Source of the DNA: a bacterium
GTDB lineage: Bacteria; Planctomycetota; Planctomycetia; Pirellulales; Pirellulaceae
Assembly: GCA_030430075.1 (NCBI GenBank)
Contig: JAUIGN010000049.1
Location: 1-64,000 of the forward strand
DNA length: 64,000 nt
Direction: 5' to 3'
Shown here: positions 16,974-27,613 of the stretch, piece after piece
How the letters are laid out: each line of letters begins with the position of its first letter
Numbering within the stretch: the stretch's first letter is position 1
Notes under the pieces: generated by a model
Told to the model about the DNA's origin: nothing
Seen by the model: the letters and a program-made list of their open reading frames with translations, nothing else
Databases searched by the model: none
Translations under genes and position numbers: made by a program

Positions 16974-19900
16974 ATGAATGCGCCCCGACCAACTGACGCC
17001 GGAATGGCGACCCCGGATGACGACCCGTCCGACCCGCAAGGATCAGCCAGGTTGGCAGCGACCAAAGCCGACAGCCTGTGGAACTTGAGTTTCCTGGGGC
17101 TGTTGTTCACTCAGTTGCTGACCGCCGTCAATGACAATATCTTTCGTTGGCTGGTGATCGGTATCGGCAAGGATCACGTCGAGCCTTCGAATGTCGGGAT
17201 CATCCTCACCGCGGGAACGGCCTGTTTTGTCTTGCCCTATCTATTTCTCGCGGCTCCGGCCGGCTATCTGGCCGACCGCTTCAGCAAGCAGTCGGTGATC
17301 CTCGGTTGCAAATTTGCCGAGATCGTCATTATGGCGTTGGGCGTCGGCGCAATCTGGTACGAAAGTCTCCCCTTCCTGTTTGTGGTCGTGGCATTGATGG
17401 GTGCGCAGAGCGCGATCTTCTCGCCGTCCAAGCTGGGAACGATCCCGGAGATGCTCCACCCGTCCCGAATCTCAGCGGCCAATGGGCTGTTCGGGCTGAC
17501 GACGGTTGCAGCAACGGTCATCGGCATGGGTGTCGGGAATTGGCTGAGCGCGTCAACCGGCTACCGTGGTCGAGACAACCTGGCCCTTTCCGCGGCGGTT
17601 CTGATCGGCGTGGCAGTGGTCGGCACGATACTCAGCCTGCTCATCCGACGCCTCCCGATCGCCAATCCTGACCGCCCGATTCCCTGGAACGCGCCAGCCC
17701 AGACATGGCGCGACCTCCGCACGTTAGCCAGCCACCGCCCCTTGCTGCGCGTTGCCTTGGGGATCGTCTTCTTCTGGTCCGTCGGTGCCCTGGCCCAGCT
17801 GAACATCGACCAGTTTGCCGCCGAGGGCGGAGCGTTGTCAGAGACGGACAAGGTGCCCCTGTTGGCTGCGCTCGTGGCCGGTGTAGGATGCGGCAGCGTG
17901 ATGGCCGGTGTCTGGTCCGCCGGCCGCGTCGAGCTGGGAATTCTCCCGCTGGGCGCGTTGGGGATCTCCATCTGCGCGATGCTCTTGTTCGTCGTTCAGG
18001 GCACGATCCTCGATCCCGGCGGCGCATTGACGGTCGGTTTTGTCTTCGCCTGCCTCTTGCTGTTTGGACTCGGCGCGTCCGCCGGTCTCTTCTCTGTCCC
18101 GCTGGAAGCGTACCTGCAGCATCGGAGCGAGGTATCGACGCGAGGTTCCATTCTGGCCGCCACCAACTTCCTCACCTTCTCCGGCGTGCTGATATCAGCG
18201 CTCGTTTTCTCCGCCCTGCGTACGCCGACCTACCCGGGTTCACTGGAAAATCTGCCGGGCGATCTCTGGGCGGCTTCGCTGTCTCCCAGCCAGGAGGAAC
18301 ATGTCGCTGAATTGGTGGCCGCCTACCAGGCACTTCCTCGGGAAGCGGCAACGCCTGCGCAGCTCGAGGCGATGGTCGCTCAAACCACGCCTCCCGAGTC
18401 GACGCGGGCGTTGGCAGAGATGCTGCTCTGGGAATTTCGTAACCAGCGTCACCAGCAGAACATCGTGAACCTGGATGCCTACTATGCGCAGTTTCCGGAA
18501 GAGACTCTACTGGTGAAGAGCGTTCACCGCCAGGCATTCGATCAGCCCTTATTCACATCGCAACAGATCTTCTTCCTGGCCGGCTTTCTGACCCTCCCCG
18601 TGTTGGTCTACATCATCTGGCTGATTCCGCAAGCAACGCTCCGCTTCGTGATCTGGCTGTTGAGCCTGACGGTCTATCGAATTCGCCTGTTTGGCCTGGA
18701 CAACCTGCCGGAAGACGGCGGCGCGTTGTTGGTCCCGAACCACATCTCGTGGCTCGATGGCGTGGTGCTGCAGATGACCAGCTCGCGGCGGATTCGGATG
18801 GTGGTCTGGGAAGGCAACTTCAAGAATCGTTTCCTGCGGATGCTGGCCAGGCAATGGGACACGATCATGATCATGCCAACGCCGAAGGCCGTCATCCGGG
18901 CACTCCGCGAAGCCCGGCAAGGGCTCGCAGACGGCGACCTCGTTTGTATTTTTCCCGAGGGCAGCATTTCCCGCAGCGGGCAGATGCAGGCATTCAAGCC
19001 GGGCCTGATGAAGATCGCGCAGAATACTGACGCACCGGTCGTACCCGTATACCTGGACGGCCTCTGGGGCAGTATCTTTAGCTTCGAACGAGGAAAGTTC
19101 CTCTGGAAGTGGCCCAAGCGTTGGCCCTATCCAATCCAGATACACTACGGCAAACCTTTGACGCGCCCGCCGGACATTCAGACCGTGTGGCGTGCGGTGG
19201 AACGACTAGGAGTCGATGCGGTGGCACAACGGGTGAACGAGCAGACCGGGCTGTTACAGACCTTTATCGCCAGTTGCAAACAACGGCGATTTCGCTCGAA
19301 GGCGGCCGACTCGACCGGCCAGGACATGACCGGCAGCCAACTGTTGATGCGGACGTTGATTTTGCGCCGCTTGCTCCGCCGCGAAGTCTTGGAGGACGCC
19401 GAGCAGCACGTGGGGCTGCTGCTACCTCCCGCGGCCGGCGCGGTGATCGCCAATGCTGCCCTGGCACTGGATCGGCGAATCGCCGTCAACTTGAATTACA
19501 CCGTGTCGTCCGACGTTATGAACGCCTGCCTCGCTCAAGCGAAGATCAAGCATGTCTTGACCAGCCGCAAGTTCATGGAGAAGATGAACTTTGAGCTCGA
19601 CGCAGAGGTCGTCTACCTGGAGGACCTCCGCGAGAAACTGCAGCTCTCGGATAAGTTGGTGGCGGCCCTCCAAACGCACATCGTGCCGGCCAGCACACTG
19701 GCCCGCAGCCTGGGCGCGGACCAGGTTGCGCCATCCGATGTGCTGACCGTGATCTTCACCTCCGGCTCGACCGGCACGCCGAAAGGCGTCATGCTGACCC
19801 ACGCCAATATCGTTTCTCAAATCGAGGCCATCGATCGCGCGATCGGGATTCGTCCGGACGACACGATCCTGGGAATTCTCCCGTTCTTTCACTCGATGGG

Positions 19901-20828
19901 CTACACGGTCACGCTTTGGACGGCCATGTGCCTGAATGCGAAGGGCGCGTACCACTTCAATCCGTTGGACGCCAAACAGGTCGGCAAACTGGCTGAGAAG
20001 CACCGGGCGACGATCCTGCTGTCGACCCCCACCTTTCTCCGCAGCTACCTGAGACGCTGCGAGAAGTCGCAGTTCGAAACGCTGAACGTCGTCGTAACCG
20101 GCGCGGAGAAGCTCCCATCGCCGCTCGCCGACGCCTTCGAAGAGAAGTTTGGTGTCCGTCCGGTGGAAGGGTACGGGACCACGGAACTATCTCCGTTGGT
20201 CTCCGTGAACATTCCCCCCTCGCGGTCCAGCGGCCATCACGAGGTCGTCAGGAAAGAGGGCACGGTCGGCCGCACGGTGCTCGGCGTCCGCGCCAAGGCC
20301 GTGAGCCTGGAGACGGGCGACGACCTCCCCGCCGGTGAATCCGGGATGCTGCTCGTCAGCGGTTCGAACGTCATGAAGGGCTACCTGGGGCGCGACGATC
20401 TCACGCGAGAGGTGATCAGAGACGGCTGGTACGTCACTGGCGATGTCGCTTTTCTGGACGAGGACGGATTCATCACGATCACGGGGCGCGAGAGCCGGTT
20501 CTCGAAAATTGGCGGCGAAATGGTCCCGCATATCAAGATCGAAGAGGTCCTGAACGGCCTGGTTGAACGCGACGAAGAAGCCGGTCCGACGTTTGTCGTC
20601 ACCGCCGTCCCCGATGCCAGAAAGGGCGAACGGCTGATCGTCGTTCACGTCAAGCATGATCGAACGGTCGAAGACCTCCTGAAAGGGCTCGCAGACGCCG
20701 GCCTGCCAAACATTTTCATCCCCTCGGCCGACAGCTTCTTCGAAGTGGAAGCGTTGCCCGTCCTGGGAACCGGGAAGCTCGATCTCAAGGGCATCAAGCA
20801 AGTGGCCCTGGAGAACTTTGGCGAGTAG
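16974..20828 (+). CDS. aas: MFS transporter / phospholipid acyltransferase / acyl-ACP ligase fusion (LplT-Aas type)
   Basis: About 1284 residues. Residues ~35-410 form a 12-helix MFS transporter (LFTQLLTAVNDNIFRWLVIG), the LplT lysophospholipid flippase family. After another membrane segment comes a PlsC-type acyltransferase with NHISWLDG (HxxxxD) and FPEGSISRSG. The C-terminal ~500 residues are an AMP-binding ligase with FTSGSTGTPKGVMLTHANI, GYGTTELSP and GWYVTGDVAFLDEDG. Together these import lysophosphatidylethanolamine and re-acylate it with an activated fatty acid, a membrane phospholipid repair route. The ATG at 16974 was chosen because earlier alternative codons lack support; ATG 17004 is also possible, and neither has a strong ribosome site. 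It stands alone, convergent with the DUF1598 gene. Confidence 0.88.
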   Translation: MNAPRPTDAGMATPDDDPSDPQGSARLAATKADSLWNLSFLGLLFTQLLTAVNDNIFRWLVIGIGKDHVEPSNVGIILTAGTACFVLPYLFLAAPAGYLADRFSKQSVILGCKFAEIVIMALGVGAIWYESLPFLFVVVALMGAQSAIFSPSKLGTIPEMLHPSRISAANGLFGLTTVAATVIGMGVGNWLSASTGYRGRDNLALSAAVLIGVAVVGTILSLLIRRLPIANPDRPIPWNAPAQTWRDLRTLASHRPLLRVALGIVFFWSVGALAQLNIDQFAAEGGALSETDKVPLLAALVAGVGCGSVMAGVWSAGRVELGILPLGALGISICAMLLFVVQGTILDPGGALTVGFVFACLLLFGLGASAGLFSVPLEAYLQHRSEVSTRGSILAATNFLTFSGVLISALVFSALRTPTYPGSLENLPGDLWAASLSPSQEEHVAELVAAYQALPREAATPAQLEAMVAQTTPPESTRALAEMLLWEFRNQRHQQNIVNLDAYYAQFPEETLLVKSVHRQAFDQPLFTSQQIFFLAGFLTLPVLVYIIWLIPQATLRFVIWLLSLTVYRIRLFGLDNLPEDGGALLVPNHISWLDGVVLQMTSSRRIRMVVWEGNFKNRFLRMLARQWDTIMIMPTPKAVIRALREARQGLADGDLVCIFPEGSISRSGQMQAFKPGLMKIAQNTDAPVVPVYLDGLWGSIFSFERGKFLWKWPKRWPYPIQIHYGKPLTRPPDIQTVWRAVERLGVDAVAQRVNEQTGLLQTFIASCKQRRFRSKAADSTGQDMTGSQLLMRTLILRRLLRREVLEDAEQHVGLLLPPAAGAVIANAALALDRRIAVNLNYTVSSDVMNACLAQAKIKHVLTSRKFMEKMNFELDAEVVYLEDLREKLQLSDKLVAALQTHIVPASTLARSLGADQVAPSDVLTVIFTSGSTGTPKGVMLTHANIVSQIEAIDRAIGIRPDDTILGILPFFHSMGYTVTLWTAMCLNAKGAYHFNPLDAKQVGKLAEKHRATILLSTPTFLRSYLRRCEKSQFETLNVVVTGAEKLPSPLADAFEEKFGVRPVEGYGTTELSPLVSVNIPPSRSSGHHEVVRKEGTVGRTVLGVRAKAVSLETGDDLPAGESGMLLVSGSNVMKGYLGRDDLTREVIRDGWYVTGDVAFLDEDGFITITGRESRFSKIGGEMVPHIKIEEVLNGLVERDEEAGPTFVVTAVPDARKGERLIVVHVKHDRTVEDLLKGLADAGLPNIFIPSADSFFEVEALPVLGTGKLDLKGIKQVALENFGE

Positions 20829-20864
20829 CGTTGCCGACCGGGTCGGATGAACCTATCTGGCGGC

Positions 20865-22286
20865 TCAATCCCACCACCACTGGCCCGGTTTGAGCCCGTC
20901 CACGGTGGTCGCCCTGTGGGTCGCCTTGACGGTCCCCTCTTCGTCGTAGAGCCGGTGCTCCGCTTCGAGAGCCAGGCGAGCGTGAATTTCGACGCCACCG
21001 CCGATCGGCGTCATCAAGCGATTTCGGCGCCAGTAGGCGGCGACCGCGGTCTCAACCTGCTTGGGCGCCTTCCCCGTACGGACCGGAAAAGACCCCTCGT
21101 CCGCGAAGGTCTCCATCGACCAGCCGGCTTGCCCGTAATAATCCTGCTTCTGGATGTAGGCGGCCGCGATCGTCATGTCGATGCAGTTTCGCAACTGGGC
21201 GTAGACCGGCACTTCCTTGGCAAGCTCGGCGTAATTCTCCGTAAAGCCCCGGACAAACTTCGTCCCGGCCGCATCGATGCGTCCCGCCTTCATGCGCGTC
21301 CCGTCCGCGGCGACAACTTCATCCGCCCCGACCAGTTTCACGCCGTCCCCCACCAATTCCATGGCCAACCGGTCGTCACTCTCCCGCACACACTCGTAGT
21401 TAGGCACAAAAAACCAGCGCTGCATGGCGTTCTTGGAAACGGCTGCCGGCGTGGTCAGTTCGACGTAGCTCTTGATGTCGGTGGCGATCCGCTCCAGCCC
21501 GATGCCAATCAGCTTCATCCGATAATCGGCTTCGACCAGAACTTCTGCAAAATGCGTGTCCGCATCAACTCCCGTCACCTTCACGTTTTGCATTCCGAGG
21601 CTCTGCCGCAGGCCATTGGAGATGAACCGCGTCTGCGAGGGAACGGCACGGCCGCCAAGCTGCCGCAGAAACTGCTGCATGTTGGCCAGGCCGGCCTTAG
21701 TCGGATCAATCGATACGCTGAGAAACGCGCCGTCACTCCCCTGCGGCGGGAAGGCTCGCAAAGCGACGACCAGGTCGTCCAATGGAATCACGGGGCGCCC
21801 CGTCTCAATGCCCCGCAGCCGGTTTGCCGGGTCGAGTGCCCACGGTTCGGCCGGACCGGCGATCACGATATCGTTCGTTTCAGGATAAAAGAAGACATAC
21901 TGCAGACGAGTCAACCCGGCCAGCACCTTCATGGTCTCCGTCGGTGCCTTACCGCGTGCCAGGTTCTCCGTGACGGCCGCTTCCAGCCGATTGAGCGAGA
22001 TTTTTCGGAGTTTGCTGGCTTTGCCCAGGTCACCGGCCAGGCGGGCCCGGGCCTCCGCCACCCGTCGGCGTGACACCATGCCGCCCCGATCAGTCACGAG
22101 ATTCATCTTCATCACGCCCATCGCGTCGACGATCACGCCGGCCACCTGCGTCGTGGTTGTGGTGGTGTTGCCATTGTTGTTTCCACCACCGCCGTTGTTC
22201 TGGGCGAACGACTGCCCGGGACCGACCAACGCCAGACTAAGCGTTACAACTGATAAGACCCAGACGCGAAAGTGTCGACGGGACAT
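20865..22286 (-). CDS. Secreted DUF1598-family protein
   Basis: 473 residues from ATG 22286, giving a signal peptide (FRVWVLSVVTLSLALVGPGQSFAQ) followed by a low-complexity Asn/Gly/Thr linker. The body (for example MVSRRRVAEARARLAGDLGK, VSIDPTKAGLANMQQFLRQL and YAELAKEVPVYAQLRNCIDM) fits DUF1598, a family of unknown function seen mainly in planctomycetes. It is probably periplasmic or outer-surface. It has no operon partner; the nearest gene upstream is dnaE, 414 bp away. Confidence 0.72.
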   Translation of the reverse strand: MSRRHFRVWVLSVVTLSLALVGPGQSFAQNNGGGGNNNGNTTTTTTQVAGVIVDAMGVMKMNLVTDRGGMVSRRRVAEARARLAGDLGKASKLRKISLNRLEAAVTENLARGKAPTETMKVLAGLTRLQYVFFYPETNDIVIAGPAEPWALDPANRLRGIETGRPVIPLDDLVVALRAFPPQGSDGAFLSVSIDPTKAGLANMQQFLRQLGGRAVPSQTRFISNGLRQSLGMQNVKVTGVDADTHFAEVLVEADYRMKLIGIGLERIATDIKSYVELTTPAAVSKNAMQRWFFVPNYECVRESDDRLAMELVGDGVKLVGADEVVAADGTRMKAGRIDAAGTKFVRGFTENYAELAKEVPVYAQLRNCIDMTIAAAYIQKQDYYGQAGWSMETFADEGSFPVRTGKAPKQVETAVAAYWRRNRLMTPIGGGVEIHARLALEAEHRLYDEEGTVKATHRATTVDGLKPGQWWWD

Positions 22287-22699
22287 TCCAGACCTCTTCG
22301 TGTGAAAACAATGACCGGTACGTCCCCACCCCGTCGCGAACGAAAGCGGGGTGAGAACGCTTGATTTGGGAATAGGTGTGCAGCTGATTTGGATTCCGCA
22401 CCGCCGCGGCGGTACGGATCGGGCGCAAGCGCGAAGCATTCCGACCACAGTTCGATCTTAGTTCGCCATCTTGGGCAAAGCAACAAAATGGCAATCCGCG
22501 TAAGACAATTCTCCTCGCGGAACAAGCCGAAAACACGAGTCAGCCCGGTTTTCCAGGCGGTTTCGCCACGACGAATCGCTGCAGCCGGCGAAAACGGGCA
22601 GACCTCGAGCATCCCAGGGACTTGGCGAGCGGCGTCGGCGATTTGGTGCGCGGCCCTGCCGTTTCGCAGCCAGTTCCAACGCGGTGGCTCGACAGGGTC
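22287..22699. other. Intergenic, nothing recognised
   Basis: It holds the DUF1598 promoter and the end of dnaE. I see no gene, RNA or dispersed-repeat copy. Confidence 0.35.
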
Positions 22700-25600
22700 C
22701 TACGTTGCCTGCAAGGCCCCGCGGCGCCCCTTCGGACGGGCCGGTCCGGGTGTCGGCTTGGACGTCATCAGCTGAAAATTACCTTCGCCCAGCAGGTCGT
22801 TGATACGATTTCGCAGTTCTTCGTTGATCTCGACCCGCAGCCGATTCGACTTCAGGAGCACCCGGCTCCCATTCATCAACCGCAACATCAGGCTCAACTC
22901 GCAACTGCCCGGGTAGGCCCGCACGACTTCCCGAATCGTGCTCAGCTTTTCCGTGCCATGGACCTCTTCGTCGACGCGAATCACGACACCGCTCGTGTAG
23001 CGCGTTTCCAGATCCTCCAGCGGAATCAGTTCATTGACGATCAGATTTGCTTCGTCACCTCCCCCCCGCCGGTCGATGGCACCCCGGGCAACCAGAATGG
23101 CGTCCGCCTGCACCAGTTCGCCGAACTGCTCAAAGTCGCTCGGCCACAGGATGCAGCGGATCGAGCCGGCCATATCTTCCAGATCGAAGTTGGCATACTT
23201 GGCCGGCGCCCCCGGTTTGGGGTTCTTGATATGGGCCATTTTGATCGCCGAGATCATGCCGCCCATCATCACTTCGGCCCGATCGGCCAGCCCACCAATC
23301 GTGGCCGTGGTATGCGAACAATAGGTCCGCAGCGTTTTTTCGTACTCGGCCAGCGGATGGCTGGCCAGGTAGAACCCGAGCACCTCGCGTTCCATGAGCA
23401 GCCGTTCGCGCTCTTCGTAGTCGTCAACTTGCGGCAGGCTGGCCACCGCGGCACCCTCCCCTTCTTCTTCGTCGAGTCCGCCGAAGAGGCTCTTCTGGCC
23501 GCTCTTCCGGTCGGCCAGCGCCGAAGCGCCTGCCTGCATCGCCCGATCAACCGCCTCGGCCATTTGGCGCCGGTTACCACCCGTCGAATCCAAGGCGCCG
23601 GCCTTGATCAGGGTCTCTAATGCCGAGCGGTTGCAGGCCGCCGGATCGACCCGTTCGCAAAAATCGAAAATATCTTTAAACGGGCCGCCTTGGCGACGTT
23701 GGTCCACAATCGCCTCGGCTGCTGATCCTCCACAGCCCTTGATGGCGGACAGGCCGAAATGAATCTTGCCGTCGCTGACGGTGAAGTCGACGTCCGACGA
23801 GTTGATGTCGGGCGGCACAACCTCGATCTCCATCCGCTGGCAGTCTTCCAAATGCTCGACCAGCGCGTCCTTGCGTTTGAAGTTACGGCCCGGAATGTCT
23901 GCCGAAAGCAGGGCCGCCATGAACTCGACCGGATAGTGCGACTTGAGGTAAGCCGTCTGGTAAGCGATCAATGCGTAAGCCGTACTGTGCGACTTGTTGA
24001 ATCCGTAACCGGCAAACTTGATAATCAAGTCCCAAATCGCCTGGGCATCCTTTTCCTTCATCCCCTTTTCTACGGCGCCGGCGATGAACTGCTCGTAGTT
24101 CGCTGCGATCAGCGCCTCTTTCTTCTTGCTGATCGCCTTAATGCAGGTATACGCGGCGGCCAACTTGATGCCGCCCAGCCGATTCAGAATCCGCATCACC
24201 TGTTCCTGGTAGACCATGACGCCGTTGGTCTCCGCCAATACGTCTTCCAGAACCTGGTGATCGTATTGCGGCTTCTTGCGCCCGTGTTTGACCGCGATGT
24301 AATCGTCCACCATTCCCCCTTCCAGCGGTCCGGGCCGGTAGAGGGCGTTGGTCGCGATGATGTCCAGGAAGCTGTCGGGCTTCATTCGCTGCAAGAGGTC
24401 ACGAATCCCACCGCTTTCCAATTGGAAAACGCCCTTGGTTTCGCCACGCCGCAGCAAGGCGAAGCTGGCTTCGTCATCGAGCGGGAACTTGAGCGGGTCG
24501 ATCCGCTCACCCGTCGACTGCTCAATCATGTCGACCGCCTTGGAGAGAATCGTCAGGTTGCGCAACCCGAGGAAGTCCATCTTCAGGAGGCCGGCATCCT
24601 CGACGTCGTTCATCGACCATTGGGTGATGATGTCGGTCTTGCCGGAAACGCGTCCCAGCGGCACGTACTCGGTCAACGGCTTGTCCGCAATCACGACGGC
24701 CGCAGCGTGTGTCCCCACGTTGCGTGCCAACCCTTCGATCTTCAGCGCCAGATCGACTAGTTCACGAATCTCGCTGTCGCCTTCGTAGGTGGCTCTGAAT
24801 TCATCGCTGAGCTCCAGCGCTTTGCTCAGGCTGATCCCGAGTTGCTCGGGAACCATGTTGGTCACTTCGTTGACGCGGGCCAGCGGGATCCCCAAAGCGC
24901 GGCCCACGTCCTTGATGGCGGCCCGCGCCGCCAGCGTCCCGAAGGTCCCGATCTGCGCGACGTTGGCTTCTCCGTACTTGTCTTTGACGTACCGCATCAC
25001 ATCCGCCCGCCGATGCTTGCAGAAGTCGATGTCGATATCGGGCGCTTCCAGTCGACTCTCGTCCAAAAACCGCTCAAACAGCAAGTCGTACTTGATCGGA
25101 CAAACGTGGCTCAGGTAGAGCGCGTAACAAACCAACGCCCCGACCCCGCTGCCGCGGGCGGTCGCCGGGATATCCTGCTCGCGGGCGTAACGGACGAAGT
25201 CCCAGACGATGAGAAAATAGTTGGGGAAGCCGAGCTTGCTGATCACTCCCAATTCGCGATCAAGGCGGGCCATCACGGTTTCGCTCAACTGGCCGTTCGG
25301 CCGCATCGTTTCGTTGCCATCGTAGCGCTCGTTCAGGCCGCGGAGGCAGATCTCGCGCAGCAGCTCGTCTGCCGTCTTGTCCTTGGGCAACGTGAAGGTC
25401 GGAAAGTGCCGCTTTCCCAGCTCGAGGTCGATGTCGACCGTGTCGGCGATTTCCTGGCTCCGTGCGACGGCCGATTCCAACCCGGGAAACGCCTCGTACA
25501 TCTCCGCGGGGCTCTTCAGATAGTACTCGCTGCCGTCCATCTTCATCCGGTTCGTATCGGTACGATATTTCCCGGTGTTGATACAGAGCAGCACGTCTTG

Positions 25601-26272
25601 GGCGTCGGCATCTTCCCGGTCGACGTAATGCGCGTCGCAGGTGGCAACCAGCGGTAGACCGAGCTGATCGGCGATTCTGGTTGCCCCTGCCGTCGCCTGA
25701 CGCTGTAGATCGAGCCCGTTGCTCATGATCTCGATGAAGTAGCGATCACCGAAGACCCCGTGAAACCACTTGCAGATGTCCACCGCTTCCTGCAGATCCT
25801 CGTCGCTGCCGGCGCCCCGCAGGATGGCCCGATTGAACTCGCTCGACAAACATCCGCTGAGGCAGACGATCCCCTCATGATGCTCCTGCAGCAGTTCCTT
25901 GTCGATCCGCGGTTTGAAGTAGAATCCTTCCAGCGACGCGGCTGACGCCAACTTAAGCAGATTCTTGAAGCCGGTCCGATTCTGTGCCAGCAAGGTCAGG
26001 TGGTAGCTCGCCTCCTTCATGCTGCTGGCTTCTTTCTTCAGCCGGCTGCCGGGTGCGATGTAAGCCTCGTACCCGATGATCGGGTTGATGTCATTCGCCT
26101 TGGCCTGGCGGTAGAATTGGAGGGCCCCGTGCAGGTTGCCGTGGTCCGTCAAAGCCAAGGCATTCATCCCCCGTTCCTTGGCACGGGTGACCAGTTTGCC
26201 GAGCGAACTAGCGCCGTCCAACAGGCTGTAGTGGCTGTGGCAATGCAGATGAGCAAACGGGCGATCAGTCAT
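22700..26272 (-). CDS. dnaE: DNA polymerase III alpha subunit
   Basis: 1190 residues. The PHP domain opens the protein (HLHCHSHYSLLDGASSLGKL, ALALTDHGNLHGALQFYRQA). Catalytic-core motifs follow: ARGSGVGALVCYALYLSHVC, the metal-binding aspartates in LEAPDIDIDFCKHRR, and GLLKMDFLGLRNLTIL. The fingers region includes ALYRPGPLEGGMVDDYIAVK and GFNKSHSTAYALIAYQTAYL. A helix-hairpin-helix region and an OB fold (about 985-1070) complete the standard DnaE1 order, and the length is normal. It is the replicative polymerase that synthesises the chromosome within the DNA polymerase III holoenzyme. The His residues of the PHP active site appear intact (HCHSH, DHGN), so a proofreading or phosphoesterase activity is possible. 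It is transcribed alone. Confidence 0.97.
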   Translation of the reverse strand: MTDRPFAHLHCHSHYSLLDGASSLGKLVTRAKERGMNALALTDHGNLHGALQFYRQAKANDINPIIGYEAYIAPGSRLKKEASSMKEASYHLTLLAQNRTGFKNLLKLASAASLEGFYFKPRIDKELLQEHHEGIVCLSGCLSSEFNRAILRGAGSDEDLQEAVDICKWFHGVFGDRYFIEIMSNGLDLQRQATAGATRIADQLGLPLVATCDAHYVDREDADAQDVLLCINTGKYRTDTNRMKMDGSEYYLKSPAEMYEAFPGLESAVARSQEIADTVDIDLELGKRHFPTFTLPKDKTADELLREICLRGLNERYDGNETMRPNGQLSETVMARLDRELGVISKLGFPNYFLIVWDFVRYAREQDIPATARGSGVGALVCYALYLSHVCPIKYDLLFERFLDESRLEAPDIDIDFCKHRRADVMRYVKDKYGEANVAQIGTFGTLAARAAIKDVGRALGIPLARVNEVTNMVPEQLGISLSKALELSDEFRATYEGDSEIRELVDLALKIEGLARNVGTHAAAVVIADKPLTEYVPLGRVSGKTDIITQWSMNDVEDAGLLKMDFLGLRNLTILSKAVDMIEQSTGERIDPLKFPLDDEASFALLRRGETKGVFQLESGGIRDLLQRMKPDSFLDIIATNALYRPGPLEGGMVDDYIAVKHGRKKPQYDHQVLEDVLAETNGVMVYQEQVMRILNRLGGIKLAAAYTCIKAISKKKEALIAANYEQFIAGAVEKGMKEKDAQAIWDLIIKFAGYGFNKSHSTAYALIAYQTAYLKSHYPVEFMAALLSADIPGRNFKRKDALVEHLEDCQRMEIEVVPPDINSSDVDFTVSDGKIHFGLSAIKGCGGSAAEAIVDQRRQGGPFKDIFDFCERVDPAACNRSALETLIKAGALDSTGGNRRQMAEAVDRAMQAGASALADRKSGQKSLFGGLDEEEGEGAAVASLPQVDDYEERERLLMEREVLGFYLASHPLAEYEKTLRTYCSHTTATIGGLADRAEVMMGGMISAIKMAHIKNPKPGAPAKYANFDLEDMAGSIRCILWPSDFEQFGELVQADAILVARGAIDRRGGGDEANLIVNELIPLEDLETRYTSGVVIRVDEEVHGTEKLSTIREVVRAYPGSCELSLMLRLMNGSRVLLKSNRLRVEINEELRNRINDLLGEGNFQLMTSKPTPGPARPKGRRGALQAT

Positions 26273-26600
26273 GGCTTACGATCCGTCGTGTAGGCGAGCT
26301 TCCCAAGCGATAGACGGCGGCGTCCCTGTTCAGCTCGAATCAGGTTGTCGAGTTCTCTCAGGACGACCGCTAGCGGTACCCCTGATTTTAAGCAACTTCC
26401 GGGGCACGCCAAGCGGTCACCGCACCAGGCAGCGGCGCGGGCAGCCGATGGTACGGGTCGTCAACCGAGCGGGAATCGGAGCCGGTCGGCAACTCAAGGG
26501 CAGAGAGAGTATGGGCGCTGAGAATCACTGCCGCTGAGAAATTCGGGCGCCGCGTCGCAGCCCTCGACCGCTAAGCGGTTGCCCGCTTCGAATCGAACGT
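26273..26600. other. Intergenic, nothing recognised
   Basis: It holds the dnaE promoter on the minus strand. I see no gene or repeat. Confidence 0.35.
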
Positions 26601-27266
26601 TCACTCGGGTCGATTTGGATCGCTGACACCCCGCAGGTACTCGGCAAGCCGCGATTGCAGGTCAACCAGCCCTTGCCATTCGGCTTGGTCGAGAATGACT
26701 CGGTCGCCTTTGACGTCGCAATCGACGGCGTCGAGCAATTCGCGGATGCGAAGATGAACGAATTCGAGCAACTCGGCCAATTGGGCCGCTTGCCCCGGCG
26801 ACAACCGCTCGGGCAACTCGGGCGGCTCCATCGCGTTCAACGGCGCCCCCAGCGCGCCGTCGCACTGCACGTCAAAGTCGAGCGACTCGGATGGATCGTT
26901 CGGATTGGGGTCAATCGTAGCTCGCCCCGACGCCCGCCCCCGCTTGGAGCTCGCCACGCGGTGTGCAATTTCGTCACGCGAACCGAACAACAGGACCGAC
27001 CGACCGACGCTCACCATGTCACCGAACCTCAAGATCCTCAGCTGAATGTCCTCACCGTTGACCTTCGTGCCGTTGGTACTCTCCAGGTCGGTAAGAACGA
27101 GCTTCTCATGGTCCTCTTGAATCTTGACGTGAAACCGGCTGACGCGCTCGTCATTGAGCTGGATTGTGTTGCCTTCTTCGCGGCCGATCGTAACGGGCGG
27201 CGACAGGTCGCCATACACGCGACCGCGGTCGGCCCCGTCCAGCACGCGCAAAGTAATGCCACCCAT
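26601..27266 (-). CDS. FHA-domain protein
   Basis: 221 residues from ATG 27266; an ATG at 27332 would add 22 residues, and neither has a clear ribosome site. The N-terminal ~100 residues are a forkhead-associated domain: TIGREEGNTIQLND, VSRFHVKIQ and LTDLESTNGTKVNGEDI hold the conserved GR, SxxH and NG positions that bind phosphothreonine. The C-terminal ~100 residues are helical and acidic without a recognised family. It probably reads out a Ser/Thr kinase signal; no kinase gene is adjacent. It borders the tRNA-Arg attachment site but is itself outside the island. Confidence 0.85.
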   Translation of the reverse strand: MGGITLRVLDGADRGRVYGDLSPPVTIGREEGNTIQLNDERVSRFHVKIQEDHEKLVLTDLESTNGTKVNGEDIQLRILRFGDMVSVGRSVLLFGSRDEIAHRVASSKRGRASGRATIDPNPNDPSESLDFDVQCDGALGAPLNAMEPPELPERLSPGQAAQLAELLEFVHLRIRELLDAVDCDVKGDRVILDQAEWQGLVDLQSRLAEYLRGVSDPNRPE

Positions 27267-27613
27267 AAGTGCGTTCGCAGTTGGAAGATCGAGTAGACTC
27301 TGTTCCCAAATGGTATCATCCCATCCACGCATTTGGCGGGTCAAGTCGGAACGTCCGAATTCGCCAAAAATTTTGGTCGGGCTGCGGCATCATTGCGGTC
27401 AGCCATTCATCATCAATCAATGGCGACCTCAACCACAAAAGCGAACAAGATTCGCTATTCCGCATCGATTACAGCAGGGCATCCAGCACTTCCACGTTAC
27501 AGCGGGCGCAGCATCGCCCGGCGAAGCAGAAGCAGAACTCCGCCAACCAGACCCAATTGCAATTTCCGCCGCAACGTTCTATTCTGCTGGTGTCGTTGAG
27601 CGAAACTCAACAG
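27267..27613. other. Intergenic between FHA gene and tRNA-Arg
   Basis: It carries the FHA promoter region and the tRNA-Arg promoter. The minus-strand tail of the integrase frame extends through 27497, but this is outside the island and probably not functional coding sequence. Confidence 0.4.

Noticed and set aside
20187..20801. Large minus-strand frame opposite the acyltransferase fusion
   Set aside because: It mirrors codon positions of the real plus-strand gene and has no independent support.
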